In this document: piece by piece, positions 25,856 through 36,841 of the stretch
Numbering within the stretch: the stretch's first letter is position 1
Layout of the letters: each line of letters begins with the position of its first letter
From: Odiellus spinosus
Lineage: Eukaryota > Arthropoda > Arachnida > Opiliones > Phalangiidae
NCBI GenBank assembly: GCA_963920705.1
Contig: OY987226.1
Location: 22,931,300-22,995,299 of the forward strand
Length of the DNA: 64,000 nt
Direction of reading: 5' to 3'
The notes under the pieces: model-generated
What the model was told of the DNA's origin: nothing
Databases searched by the model: none
The model's input: only the letters and a program-made list of their open reading frames with translations
Program-made: the position numbers and the translations under genes

Positions 25856-26494
25856 ATTGAAGTCGATGGAAATTTCCTAAACCACGTACTTACGAGTGAT
25901 GAGTGTATGTTTTACCGGGACGGTACAGTTAACCGCCACAACATGCACTACTGGTCGAGGGAAAATCCCCATTGGCTAAGGGCGAATCATCACCAAGAAA
26001 ACTGGAGGATAAACGTTTGCTGTGGATTGTTAGGTGATCGGGTAATTGGACCTGTTTTTCTCGAAGAACATCTAAACGGAGATCGTTACGTTGATCTCTT
26101 AAACACCGTAGTGTCCGATGCCCTAGACGATCTTCCCTTAGCAGAACGAAGACGAGTCTGGTACCAGCACGATGGTGCACCACCGCATTTTGCACGTGTT
26201 TCTCGGGATTGGCTAGACGCGGAATTCGGTCCCCAATGGATAGGTCGTGGTGGTCCAGTCGCTTGGCCACCTCGTTCGCCAGATTTAACGCCGGTGGATT
26301 TTTTCTTTTGGGGGTATGTACAAAGCCTTGTGTACGCCACTGAGCCACCAACACTTGATAGCCTTCGAGACCGAATTCAGCAAGCGGCTGCTCTCGTTTC
26401 TCCCGAGATGTTAACTCGCGAAAGAGAAAACTGGCAATTCCGTTGTCGACAATGTGTCAATGTCGACGGAAGACATTTTGAACATTTAATGTAA
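25724..26494 (+). pseudogene. Mariner-like DD41D transposase, 5'-truncated (right arm)
   Basis: Inverse copy of the left-arm gene beginning near PYKIHLHQHLKPQDFGPRVE, so the helix-turn-helix is absent and the first 15 or so residues derive from the single-copy spacer in antisense. The catalytic region is open to the stop at 26494. Differences from the left arm are few (TFYRDG to MFYRDG, VWCGLL to VCCGLL, LVYLPL to LDDLPL). The catalytic Asp residues are retained, but without DNA binding it is presumed inactive. Confidence 0.8.
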
Positions 26495-26945
26495 TGCTTT
26501 GTTATTAAAAATGAATTTGAAGAGTTTAATGTTTAAATTTGGAAATGTTTGATTAACTTCAATTTGGGCTATTTGGTTTCCGCAAGTGACATCCTAATTA
26601 AATTAAATCAGTCAATGATTTCACTTATGCATTTCATTTCTCTACATTAAAACTGAAACCTTTGATTATTAAGTGGAACTGAAGTGAACTGATCCCAATA
26701 GCGCCTGTAAATCCCTTAACATTTCACTGAATAACAACAATACGTAAGGGGAAGTATCTCGACTGGACGCCGGCGAAGGTTTCCACCCTGTATATGCCCA
26801 TTGAAAGTTGTGATGGGTGTTCTCGGAATGATAATCATATCTGTCCATTCAAAGTTGTAATTACAACTGTGAAAGTAGTACTTACGTTATGAATAACCTG
26901 TTCCTTCTTGTTGCATGGCAACAAGGTTTTTCAACTAATCCGTTT

Positions 26946-28692
26946 TTTGGAAAATATTTAATAATAATAAAATCTTTGGAGTAGTAGATTATATCTACTA
27001 ACTATAATTTTAAACATATTAAATTGCTCTTTCTCTAACAATTAATTTGTGTCCCTTCACGAGTTTGATTCGAGTTAGAAAAGGGCCCTTTTTAAGGGTG
27101 CGAAGCAACCTCTTTTTTGTATAATTAAATTTATTAACCAGGGTGATTTAAATATATTTTTTTAAAATGACTAACTGATTCACGTTTTAAACTATAGCTC
27201 TTCGTTTGGAACAGATAATCCTTTTTATTTTATCTTAATCCATAATCGTAGATTATTCACAGTATTGAATGATAATCTAATATACCACGAAATTTTTGTG
27301 ATTAAATTAACTGATTATCCAGATATTTGCGAATAATTTTGTCCATACGCCAACCTCTACTTGAAATCTAATAAAACGTTTTGAGTTTTATATCGTGAAA
27401 TATCATTCTAATTAAACTAATTTAAATGTGTATATTTTTTTTACTGTTGTTATATTTTATTGGAATGTGTATTCATATTTTGAATGGGTTTTTTAAAGGA
27501 TAAGGAATCGAGAAAAAATCACTTGTTGTTAGGTTGCTTTCTCTCTTTAAGGGAATTAAATTTATTAGGATTGTAATATCAAAAATCTATCCGATAATTT
27601 TAATATCCTATTACTTTTTTCGGCAGCTTCCATTCCTTATTAGGGGTGCTAAGTTTTATTAGTACTAACCGAAAGCTGACTAAACCGTTGGAAGTGTTAT
27701 AAATGGTGCGCGAACGATAGATTTTCGTTAGATTCGGAGTTAGAAAAAAATTCTCCTAGACTCGGAGATCTCGAGCTTAATTAAGGTCGTCTTAATTGTC
27801 ACGAAGTGCTTGGCCTCCGAGGTTACGCGTAAGGGCGTTGATCAATTATGTCAGCGGAAGCGAGGCTGCTTACATAAACAAAACGCTTTCAAAAGCAACT
27901 ACAATGCTCACATTGTGTCTTCCCGTTCGAGGTGCAAAAACAGTTTGCAAAATCCGCCTGAACTTTCTATTTTGCAAAGTCTCAATGACCAGGAACTTTG
28001 GAGAAACTCTAGAGGGAGTAACCGACGGACAGTAATTTTATCAAATAACAGTTGAACGAAAGTGCTTGTTTTGGCTACTTTTAAATTTCGAAACTAGAAA
28101 ATAAACAAACTAGTCCCTTCAAAAAATTAATTAACCAATTTTTTAACATTTAATATATTAAGTTAAATTTTTATTTACTTAGGATGGCTTTGTTATTCGA
28201 CAATTTGGATATAGAAAAGAGGCTGCATGGTTATAGTCTTACGCAGCCTTGGAAACAACACCAAAAAAACAGTACACGCGCATAAGTATTTCTTTCGTAT
28301 TTTACAAGAATGGATAAATCTAATCCCTCACGCGAAACTCCAACACTTGCTTTAGTATTCCTATAGACTAAGAAACCCATTCTTAGTTTATGGTATTCCC
28401 AATATTTCGCTAAAAATAAGGTATATTCCAGCTTTGTACGAGCTGACAACTCAACCGGGGTATATACGTATACCGTCGTTTAATTGAATGACCCTTTTTC
28501 ACCTATTTAGAAAGTTCACTCTTCAATGAAAGAAGCGAATCTATTTGCCCGCTTTTTTTAAAGTAAACATTAAAATAGAAAACTGTTATCCTTATTGATG
28601 CTTCCGCGACAGTTTGGCGGCACTACATTTTCAGAGAGGAGTGATACTCAATTTGAGTGCCTGTCAATAGAGTAGTAGCGTTTACCACGTAA
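26946..28692. other. Unannotated sequence
   Basis: Two overlapping short frames at 27796-28055 compete with each other; neither is convincing. Confidence 0.3.
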
Positions 28693-28856
28693 CTAGACGT
28701 CACTAGTCTTCGAGGGGTCAGACACTCTTGAATTCTCTGTACATCTGAGTTCACTGAGTTCAGCTTTGACATTGCATTGAGTTCGAACTCTTATGAACTC
28801 CGAGTTCAGCTTTGATAGTGCAAAGAGTTAAAAAATTTTGTACACCTGAGTTCGTG
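28693..28856. repeat. Small dispersed repeat (GAACTCAGAGTTCA type)
   Basis: Matches, inverted, the insert at 1932-2064 and a diverged copy at 58325-58440. Characteristic pieces are GACACTCTTGAATTC and GAGTTCGAACTCTTATGAAC. Internally rich in GAACTC/GAGTTC inverted motifs. Confidence 0.6.
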
Positions 28857-29357
28857 CGTGTCTGCCCCCTGGCTAGTCTTGTCCCCAATCTAGGCGGAGT
28901 CTTAAAAATGAGGCCAGGAAGGGACAAAAATTAAGGTGAGGGAGGAGTTTAGTAAAACCCGAACATGCCACTACTCCATGGGCTATGATGAACCATTTTT
29001 GTAACTATTAATCCACACTAAATTGCTCGATTTAAAAAGTTGGAAGACAGCGACTGACACGTACCCTTCCAAACATGCGCGTAAAAGTCCGAATATGGTA
29101 ACGAAAACATAAGACTAAACACTGAAGCGGACGGTCACTCCCTCTATAGTTCCTCCAAGCAGGAAAGAAGGAAATAATATCTTTGAGTAGGTGTTGATGC
29201 GTTGGCGATATCGTTTTTAAAAAAATATTAGTAAAATTATTACCTCGCGGGCCCAGATGGACCCAGTTTATTCTTTCCTGAATTAAATCGCTTATAAAAT
29301 GATTTACGACTCTTAAGACTAAAATACTTGAACGATAAACTATATAGCGATAAACTA
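28857..29357. other. Unannotated sequence left of the 33-bp array
   Basis: No gene or repeat recognised. Confidence 0.3.
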
Positions 29358-29413
29358 GCTTATTTCTTTCTCGTATAGTATATACGTATACACTATACGA
29401 GAAAGAAATAAGC
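29358..29413. repeat. Perfect 23-bp inverted repeat beside the 33-bp array
   Basis: AGCTTATTTCTTTCTCGTAT plus AGT and its exact complement, separated by a ten-base palindromic ATACGTAT-type loop. Confidence 0.9.
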
Positions 29414-29454
29414 TGCTTAAACGGAGTTCTTACATCGCTATATTCCTCTTCGCC

Positions 29455-30066
29455 TAGAAATATTAGGCCAAATTGACTTGTAAAACAGGGAAATATCGGG
29501 CCAAATTGACTGGTAAAACCGGGAAATATAGGGCCAAATTGATTTGTAAAATCGGGAAATATCGGGCAAATGTGACTGGAAAAACCGCGAAATATCGGAC
29601 CAAATGATTGGTAAAATCGGGAAATATCGGGCAAAATTGACTGGAAAAACCGGGAAATATCTTGTCAAATGGACTGAAAGAACCGGGAAGTATCGGACCA
29701 AATTGACTGGAAAAACAGGGAAATATCGGACCAAATGATTGGTAAAATCGGGAAATATCGGGCAAAATTGACTGGAAAAACCGGGAAATATCTTGTCAAA
29801 TGGACTGAAAGAACCGGGAAGTATCGGACCAAATTGACTGGAAAAACAGGGAAATATTGGGCCAAATTAACTGGAAAACCGGGAAATATCGGGTCAAATT
29901 GACAGGAAAAACCGGGAACTATCGGGTCAAATTGACAGGAAAAACCGGGAAATATAGTGCGAAATTGACTGATAAAATCAGGAAATATCGGGCCAAATTG
30001 ACTGATAAAACGGGGAAGTATCGGGCCAAATTGACTGATAAAACTGGGCAATATCGGGTCAATTTG
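29455..30066. repeat. 33-bp tandem array, about 18 units, with 130-bp duplication
   Basis: Degenerate unit GGGCCAAATTGACTGG plus TAAAACCGGGAAATATC. Positions 29591-29720 and 29721-29850 are near-identical four-unit blocks. One unit type lacks two bases (CCAAATGATTGG), shifting the minus-strand frames, which argues against coding. Confidence 0.95.
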
Positions 30067-30684
30067 GTTTTCCATTGTTTTATGAACGCTGTGTAAGGTC
30101 ATCTTTGCGCCTGGCTTCAACTTCTGTGCTTTTAGACTCTTCCCACTCCCAATAACCGAGTCTTATTTTTGGCCCGAAAAAAAAGTATATGCGAAGAAAC
30201 ATATCACTAAAAAAAATCAGTAATATGATCTCTATTGATTATATAATATACTTATACTTGGGGTCAAAAGGAGTTTGGCAAATAAGAAGAGTTGGAGCGG
30301 ATTGATTCGAACTGTTAAACCTCGTAAAGGAAACGAAGTCGATTCTAACTCGTCTTGAACAGTTACGTACGTATATTCTTTATGAAAAGCAAACTTCGCG
30401 AACCAAAGTAAACAGAACTTTGGAAGACCATCACAACATTTGAAAAAATTAGCGTGGGAAGATGAGACCGGAAAACCGTGAAATTCTAGCGCATAGCTCG
30501 CGATAAGAACCACCATAAATTAACACTTCGTTAGAACTTGTGGCCTAAAATAATTTAATGATAAAGGAAACATGAAGTACTGATATAAGTTCCTCTTATA
30601 TGCTAAAGTATGCTAAAGAAGCCATCAATGAAACCTAGCGGAATATTCAAAATATTTTTTAATGAATTTATGAAGATTTTTATT
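30067..30684. other. Unannotated sequence right of the 33-bp array
   Basis: No gene or repeat recognised. Confidence 0.3.
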
Positions 30685-31349
30685 TTAAAGGGGAACTTGG
30701 AACTAAAAATGGATCAGCTTTTGAATTTATTTTCGAAATCAGCATGCCAAGAAACGTATTCGAGAATTTTTTCGCAATTTTTAAACACGTTTTTTGTGTT
30801 TAAATCAGTTACTAAAGTTTGGTAAAATTTCTATAAAAATATATAAAATCGGGCCAATGATATTGTTTCAGCCTTCAACAGTGCTTGTAAATGTCCTAGC
30901 ATTAAAAGAAAAGGCTGGCGTTTGATGTCCAAGGTCTTAGGCATCAAACGCCGGCCTATAGTCCAGGTCGTCCGCCATCTTTTTCTAGTGATCTGTTCTA
31001 GTGGAGAGCGACAGACTAACAACTTGAATTTGGTTTGTGGGAAATAAAATTAGAAATAGTCTGGCAGCCTGTTACTACAAAAAGATGGCGACGCGGCTAT
31101 GAGACAAGCGCCCATTTCCGGCTAATCGACCAGGACTATTCTCTTATTGTTGAAGGCCGAAATAATATGATTGCCCCGAATTTATATTTATTTTTATTCA
31201 AACTTTACCAAACTTTAGAAATTAATTTAAACACCAAAAACGCCTCTAAAAATTTTTTGAAACTTCTCGAATACGTTTTTTTTAGCATCCGGTGATTCCG
31301 AAAATAAATTCAAAAGCTGCCCCATTTTTATCTCCAAGTTTCCTTTTAA
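30685..31349. mobile_element. TTAA foldback element, AGGGGAACTTGG family, copy 1
   Basis: TTAA then AGGGGAACTTGGA; the right end is the inverse (TCCAAGTTTCCTTTTAA). Arms contain GCCTTCAACAGTGCTTG and an apical hairpin around GGCATCAAACGCC. Copies at 35529 and 61978. Confidence 0.8.
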
Positions 31350-32081
31350 GTCGATACATAGTTTTACGGTGTAAAGCAAGAATAGTTGACAGACTGACAG
31401 GGTTAAAATTTGCTCATTGGTCTGGAGGTAAATAGTCTAAAACACTCGGCGCCTTTGAAATTTCTACGAAGTCGCAAACCGGGATATGGAACGTTCGGTA
31501 AATGGTTTTTTAAAGACATTTTAAAAAGAAAGGTACAGAGAAAAATTATCGATTCTGCTAATAAAAAAACTTGTTTGTGCTAAAAATCAAAAGGGATTAT
31601 GAATTTGTGAGTGATTTTAAAACCAGTCCTTCGGTTTAGTCAAAAGACGCCACACCTTTGACTTAATAAAATCCCCAAGACACTTTGTAGCAAGCGCGAG
31701 TGTGTAGATTCTTATGACGAACGTCATTGCACTCTTCATTGGCTACGTCTTTCTTAAAATTAAGCTTACTCAGTAAGTTAAAAATCGACATCAAGCTTAA
31801 TATTTCTAATAATTAATATTAATCACTGGTTGTAAGTCAGCCTTAATTATCCCAAAATAGAATAGTTAATAAAATTATGAATCTTAATGAAATTTTTGTT
31901 ACGTTATAATGTAATATTTTAGCTACACCAATAAACCCCACCCCCACACCCAAGGGTGGTGTTGTAGTTCATGAATTCGTTGTGTCGGCGTCATCGCTAG
32001 AGTCTTAGAAATTAATCGTCTTAGCTTCTAAAAACCTATTTTTGTAAAAACAATAATTTTCACAAGTGAGGTGGGTTCTAG
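31350..32081. other. Unannotated sequence
   Basis: Short C-rich segment at 31936-31960; otherwise nothing recognised. Confidence 0.3.
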
Positions 32082-32299
32082 CATGGGCCAAGAAACGATA
32101 AATCCAGGACATGACTCTTCCCCGTTTGAGGGAATAAAATTCTCGGTCATATGACGTCACTTTGCTCCCAAAACGCCATACCTTTGACTGTACAAACTTG
32201 ATCCCAAAAAACGCGTCATCACGGTACGGTGATGACGTAGCCTGTTTCTTTTAGTAGACGCTAGAGTCATGTCCTGGATTTATCGTTTCTTGGCCCATG
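32082..32299. mobile_element. CATGGGCC MITE with 37-bp perfect inverted ends
   Basis: The first and last 37 bases are exact inverse copies, starting CATGGGCCAAGAAACGATAA. Direct GTTCTAG flanks both sides. Interior contains a smaller GATGACG/CGTCATC inversion. Confidence 0.85.
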
Positions 32300-32441
32300 G
32301 TTCTAGAGGAACTAAAGGCTCGTTTTCAATGAAGAATTTTTGGCCCAAAGGGTGATTTTTCGTTGTAATTATAGAAATTTACCGTAGTTATGACGAAAAA
32401 GTTACTTTTCAGGCCAGAAAAATCTTGACTGAAAACATGCC

Positions 32442-32909
32442 TTAAAGGGAGAATGAAAGGCCGAAACAACCTATTTTTAATCGTTTAAGAATGCTAAAAT
32501 AATGAGGAAAAACAATAATACAACTCACCAAAAATATTTCGTTATTTTATAATCAATTTCCAAAGTTCCGAAACTTGCAGATGCTAAGCCTTGGCTGCCA
32601 AACTCGGCACACTAGGCGAGCACGAGCCGTATTTTTTTTAATATTCCCGTCTGATCTAGTCGCCAATCACGAGCGAATACGCGTACTCGCTCGTGATTGG
32701 CGACAAGAACAGCCGCGAATATTTAAAAAAATACAGGTCGTGTTAGCCTAGTTTACCGAGCTAGGCCGCCTAGGCTTAGCATCGGAACTTTGGAAATTGA
32801 TTATAAAATAACGAAATATTTTTGGTGAGTTATATTATTGTTTTTCTCATTATTTTAGCATTCTTAATCGATTAAAAATGGGTTGTTTCGGCCTTTCATT
32901 CTCCTTTAA
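32442..32909. mobile_element. TTAA foldback element, AGGGAGAATG family, copy 1
   Basis: TTAA at both ends, then AGGGAGAATGAAAGGCC and complement. Arms of about 150-200 bp pair over nearly their whole length, with a second small hairpin (GCCAATCACGAGCG) at the tip. Sister copy at 62650-63133. No ORF. Confidence 0.85.
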
Positions 32910-33723
32910 GACTATATAGAGCGTTTCAAGTAAGATATTTTTTGAGAATAAGGCTGAGACGAACTGAAAAAAAGATCAAGTCTCACAAAAGCATTCAACT
33001 CTCCGTAATCGGTGTACACGCCTGTAACTTTGACTATACGTAAAATGATTACGTATATGAATACGCATTTAATATAGCAAAGGCTATAATCATTTCCGTA
33101 ATCGCATCATCGGTTAGCCCCTCCCAAAAATTTTCTAAAAACACCCAAAAAATATCTAAAAACAATCTCAATATTTCATAAAAGAAAAGTCCCCAAAAAT
33201 GTAAAAAATATTAAAATCTATCTTTATATTGTCCCACGGGGTGTGGCTTCTCTTGTGGACTTCAAATCTTGTTCTTTTTACAAATGACAACCGTGAGAGC
33301 TTTCGGAAATGACGTATATCGTCCAATTAAAATTCTTTCCCCAGTACAAATACAAACGTTTCTAAAACTTCAGAGGTTGCAACTACCCACTGTGCGTGTG
33401 CCAATTTAGATATAATCAGGGTCAAAATCCTGCGCCTTAATGTCCCCTTTGTCGAATTTTAGATTTGGAGGTAAAGTAGTTATGTAGCTACTTGATTTAG
33501 CAGCGCTTACAAGAAGTTTATTATTTTCCCTTTCCGAAGCCACCCGTCATTTCTGATTTCTTTACTTGGAAATGAATAAGGGAGCTTAATTGCTTTCAAA
33601 ACTTTGTAGAGAAGGTTTTGAATTTATCTACTTGTATTTCAGAAGTTAATTAAAAATTTGCTTTCTTTATGTTAATCACTGAAACTCAAATAATTAACGT
33701 ATCCATCCTTTTCATTCGGATCA
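32910..33723. other. Unannotated sequence
   Basis: Between two TTAA elements; nothing recognised. Confidence 0.3.
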
Positions 33724-34183
33724 TTAAAGGGAGGGTGAAGAGGAAAATGAAGTTAATTTTTATTGATTCTATACTATTAAAAATACTTATTCAAGTCTTA
33801 AATCATTCGGGATAAATAGAAAGATTCAATTAAAAGGAGAATCTAAGACTAATCAAAATACTACCCACCCTTAGTTTTGTAAAATATCGGCGACACCCGC
33901 TGTTGTTCGCGTAATTGTGCGCGTAAAAATAATCATAAACATGATTTAGCGCGATTCAAAGAGTGTGCCGCAGCACGTGTCGCAGGTATTTTATTCAGCA
34001 AAAGGTGCTTCGTCTTCTGATTAGTCAATTTTTCTATTAATTGATTGCCATAATAGGTAGTTTCCGATTTTTTTAACAATTCAGAGACGTTTCCAGAGTG
34101 TTTGCAACGAAAATGTGTCTTATTTTTCGAAGTTTAATAAAAAAATAATGATCAATTAGTTTTCCTCTTCACCCTCCCTTTAA
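33724..34183. mobile_element. TTAA element, AGGGAGGGTGAAGAGG family, copy 1
   Basis: TTAA plus AGGGAGGGTGAAGAGGAAAA and its complement at the right end. Interior AT-rich, non-coding, with less self-complementarity than the others. Confidence 0.8.
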
Positions 34184-35528
34184 AGAGATAATGAAGATGA
34201 GTAACATTCTTTCAAATCGATTAGAAATCTTTAATTATTCATAAAAACATTATTAAAACGATCTATATAAACCTCGTTAAGAGTGAAATTTCTAAAATCA
34301 ACAGCTAAGAAAAGAGCATTTAAAAATGAAAACGATTTTAAGAAAACAATCCGGCGACTGCGAGTAAGTAAGCTCATCAGGGAAAACGTCATAAAACCCT
34401 GTAGTCGAGGAGGGCGCAGCGATTGTAGATAACGTAACAAATATGACTACCTAGCTGAACCCAACTGGCGAGTTTTATCTAGTAGGTAATATGAAACGGT
34501 AAAATCAAACCGATATTCAAATCTCGCCAGGAATCGTTTTAAGCGTCATGTGTTCACGCATTATCTTTATAAATCGATTTATCGTAGCTTCATCTATCGG
34601 TTGCTGAAACCGAACCGGTATGAAACTGGTTCCCGAAGCAGTTTCGAGATATCGAATTCGAGAAAAGACGGTTTCCCGTTCACACGACTCTAGCGAAACG
34701 TTTTGAAATGGTGTACATCGATTTCAAGCCATAGAATGAAAGGTGAATTAAATATTTTGATACTAAATTGTTGGAAAACACCAATTTTGATGGAATGGCT
34801 TTGTAAAGTTGTGATTTAATGAAGTATCAAGGCATTGAACGCATCTAAATGATAATTCTTTACAAGTAGCTTCCCTGATAAGTACGAGATGAGAGGCCCC
34901 GAAAGATACTAATGACGTGAAGCGGTTGGTTGTCAAAGTAATCTTGTTTTCCTTCTTAAACGCGAGCGATATGGTTTTGCCTTTTTTAAGCGCCGGTTTT
35001 GAAAAGACAGCGACGAACGAACACCCGTCCGCGGAATTTGTTAATGAGCGCTAGGCCCCTATTTCCCCCGCAGTTAAAAGGGTCTCGAAATTCCGCTTTG
35101 AAATCTTATTTTAAATTAGAGGGTATCGCCTTACCTTTTAAATATAATGATAGTCATTAACATAACGTAGTTATTTAATCACTAAAGATCTTAAAAAACG
35201 ATTTATATAGAATTGCTAATGGAGAGCACGTGGACGCAAACATTCCGGTCAAACCAGATCAGAGTTATAGAAAACAAGTTAATTCTTTTCAGTCGTTTAT
35301 GCTAAATTAACAAAATCTGCTTCAATAATATCTAATTAGTTTTTAATTTTGTAAAAAAAACATGAAATTATGTTTAATTTTGACATCAGAAACTAAGAAA
35401 TGAGCCAGGGGACTTTTTTCGACATGGAATAGGGAAGTTAGAACCAGTCGGAAATACATGAAGTATGGATAACCCAGACGGAAAATCATGCTACAGGAAA
35501 AAAAGATGAACTTCGGCCGAAGTTTTAA
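34184..35528. other. Unannotated sequence
   Basis: A diverged relative of the intron-5 inner element (CGAACCGGT, GTTTCCCGTTCACAC) lies near 34610-34690. No gene seen. Confidence 0.35.
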
Positions 35529-36441
35529 TTAAATGCAAACTTGGAGCTAAAAATGGAACAGCTTTTGACTTTATTTTAGGAATCACCATGCCAAAAACGT
35601 ATTTGAGAATTTTTTTTATCAATTTTTAGACACGTTGATTTGGTGTTTAAATTAATTTTGTATAAAAGCAAATATGAATGCGACCAATCATATAATTTCA
35701 GCCTTCAACAGCGCTTGTAATGCGACCCTAACATTAAAAGAATAGCCCAGCGTTTTATTACAAAGATTTTGGGCATCAAACGCACGCGTCACCCTATTTT
35801 TATATTTACTTTTATTCAAACTTTACCAAACTTTAGATATTAATTTAAACACCAAAAACGTGTTTAATAATTGTTTTAAAAATTTTCGAATACGTTTTAG
35901 GACGGGGTGATTTCCACTGGGCAAAAAAAAAAAAAAAAACGCCCTCTAGAGAAGCTTGAACTTTCCGAGCTGAACTGAAACTTAAAGACGGACGACGTTT
36001 GGCTCGAAACAATTAAAACTCTAGAAGTTTATTTATTGCATCGAAGATGGAAAAAAAAACGTAACTAGAAGATTCTGGGTGCGTGATATTCTTCTAATTT
36101 TAATTATAAATGCAAGAGGTTTCTCGATGACGCAGCCTGAAGTGAAGTCTGACTAGATATATCTCATAGATTTTAAGCCTTGGTTTTAAATTTAAGAACG
36201 TGGTACAGTTCTAAAACGCCTATGATTGGTAGGAAAAAATCGTTCTATTAAGAAAACCGCAAAAATAGAAACTTTCGACGCCAAAACGCGAATTTCGCAT
36301 AAAAAAATAGAAAAATATTTTTCCTATTCCGCTAAATTATGCGAAAAACGCACGAAATTAGCTCAGTGGAAACCGGTTTAATGGTGAGTACGAGAATAAT
36401 TTCAAAAACTGTTCCATATTTAGCTCCAAGTTTCTCTTTAA
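35529..36441. mobile_element. TTAA foldback element, AGGGGAACTTGG family, copy 2, enlarged
   Basis: Same arms as 30685-31349, but the segment 35903-36377 between them appears to be another insertion bounded by TTTCCACTGGGC and GCTCAGTGGAAA. Confidence 0.7.
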
Positions 36442-36505
36442 GTATTTCACTTAGGACATATTTTGAAAAACTATAACAAACTATATTTCTTGAGATGGTT
36501 TATAC

Positions 36506-36841
36506 CAGAAGCCGATGAAACGCTCCTTTGAAGTCTATTACTCCCGGGTCTTGTCTACCCCTCTCTGTATGGGTTAGTTTCAAAAAGCGCGATTCGTACG
36601 CCTCCTAACGGTAGATATTTTCGGAGCGGGAGTTCGTCGAGCGAATATCTCTAGCAACGTTGGAGTTCGTCAAAAAAACGTCGTCGTTTGTGGAGAGAGA
36701 GAATTTCCAATTTTCTGAAGACAGGGGTATGAAGTAGGACCCCTCCGATCTCGTAAAATCGTGAATTTTACCCATCCAGAGAGGCGCGCTATATGGAACA
36801 TTAGAGTAGTAGACTTCAAAGGAGGGCTTCATCGGCTTCTG
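36506..36841. mobile_element. CAGAAGCC MITE, copy 2
   Basis: Ends CAGAAGCCGATGAAACG and inverse; flanks TTTATAC/TTCATAC. Interior inverse to copies 1 and 3. Confidence 0.8.

Larger units (their letters stand above)
24619..26790. mobile_element. DD41D mariner-like element, inverted-duplicated copy 2
   Basis: Ends are CAGGGTGGAAACCTTCGCC and its complement, flanked by TA on both sides. Arms of about 1.03 kb (24619-25645 and 25771-26790) are nearly identical inverse copies separated by about 125 bp of single-copy transposon sequence. Each arm holds most of a transposase gene, with the 5' ends facing the centre. Few differences separate the arms, so the duplication is young or homogenised. Confidence 0.9.
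24246..26945. repeat. Foldback element (ATCTGTCCATT family) interrupted by a mariner
   Basis: Outer arms 24261-24410 and 26793-26942 are inverse copies. A second inner hairpin is formed by 24412-24472 and 24559-24617. The arms contain ACAGATAT and CCTTTCACGAATAACTCTG, shared with the palindrome at 16607-17299, so both belong to one family. The mariner at 24619-26790 inserted exactly at the inner/outer arm boundary. Confidence 0.8.

Noticed and set aside
27796..28055. Two overlapping frames with mixed composition
   Set aside because: Neither has splice signals, a convincing start or a recognisable domain.
29032..30120. Overlapping frames with SRFYQS-like repeats
   Set aside because: A 33-bp degenerate array; a unit with a 2-base deletion breaks the frame, so no single frame spans the array.
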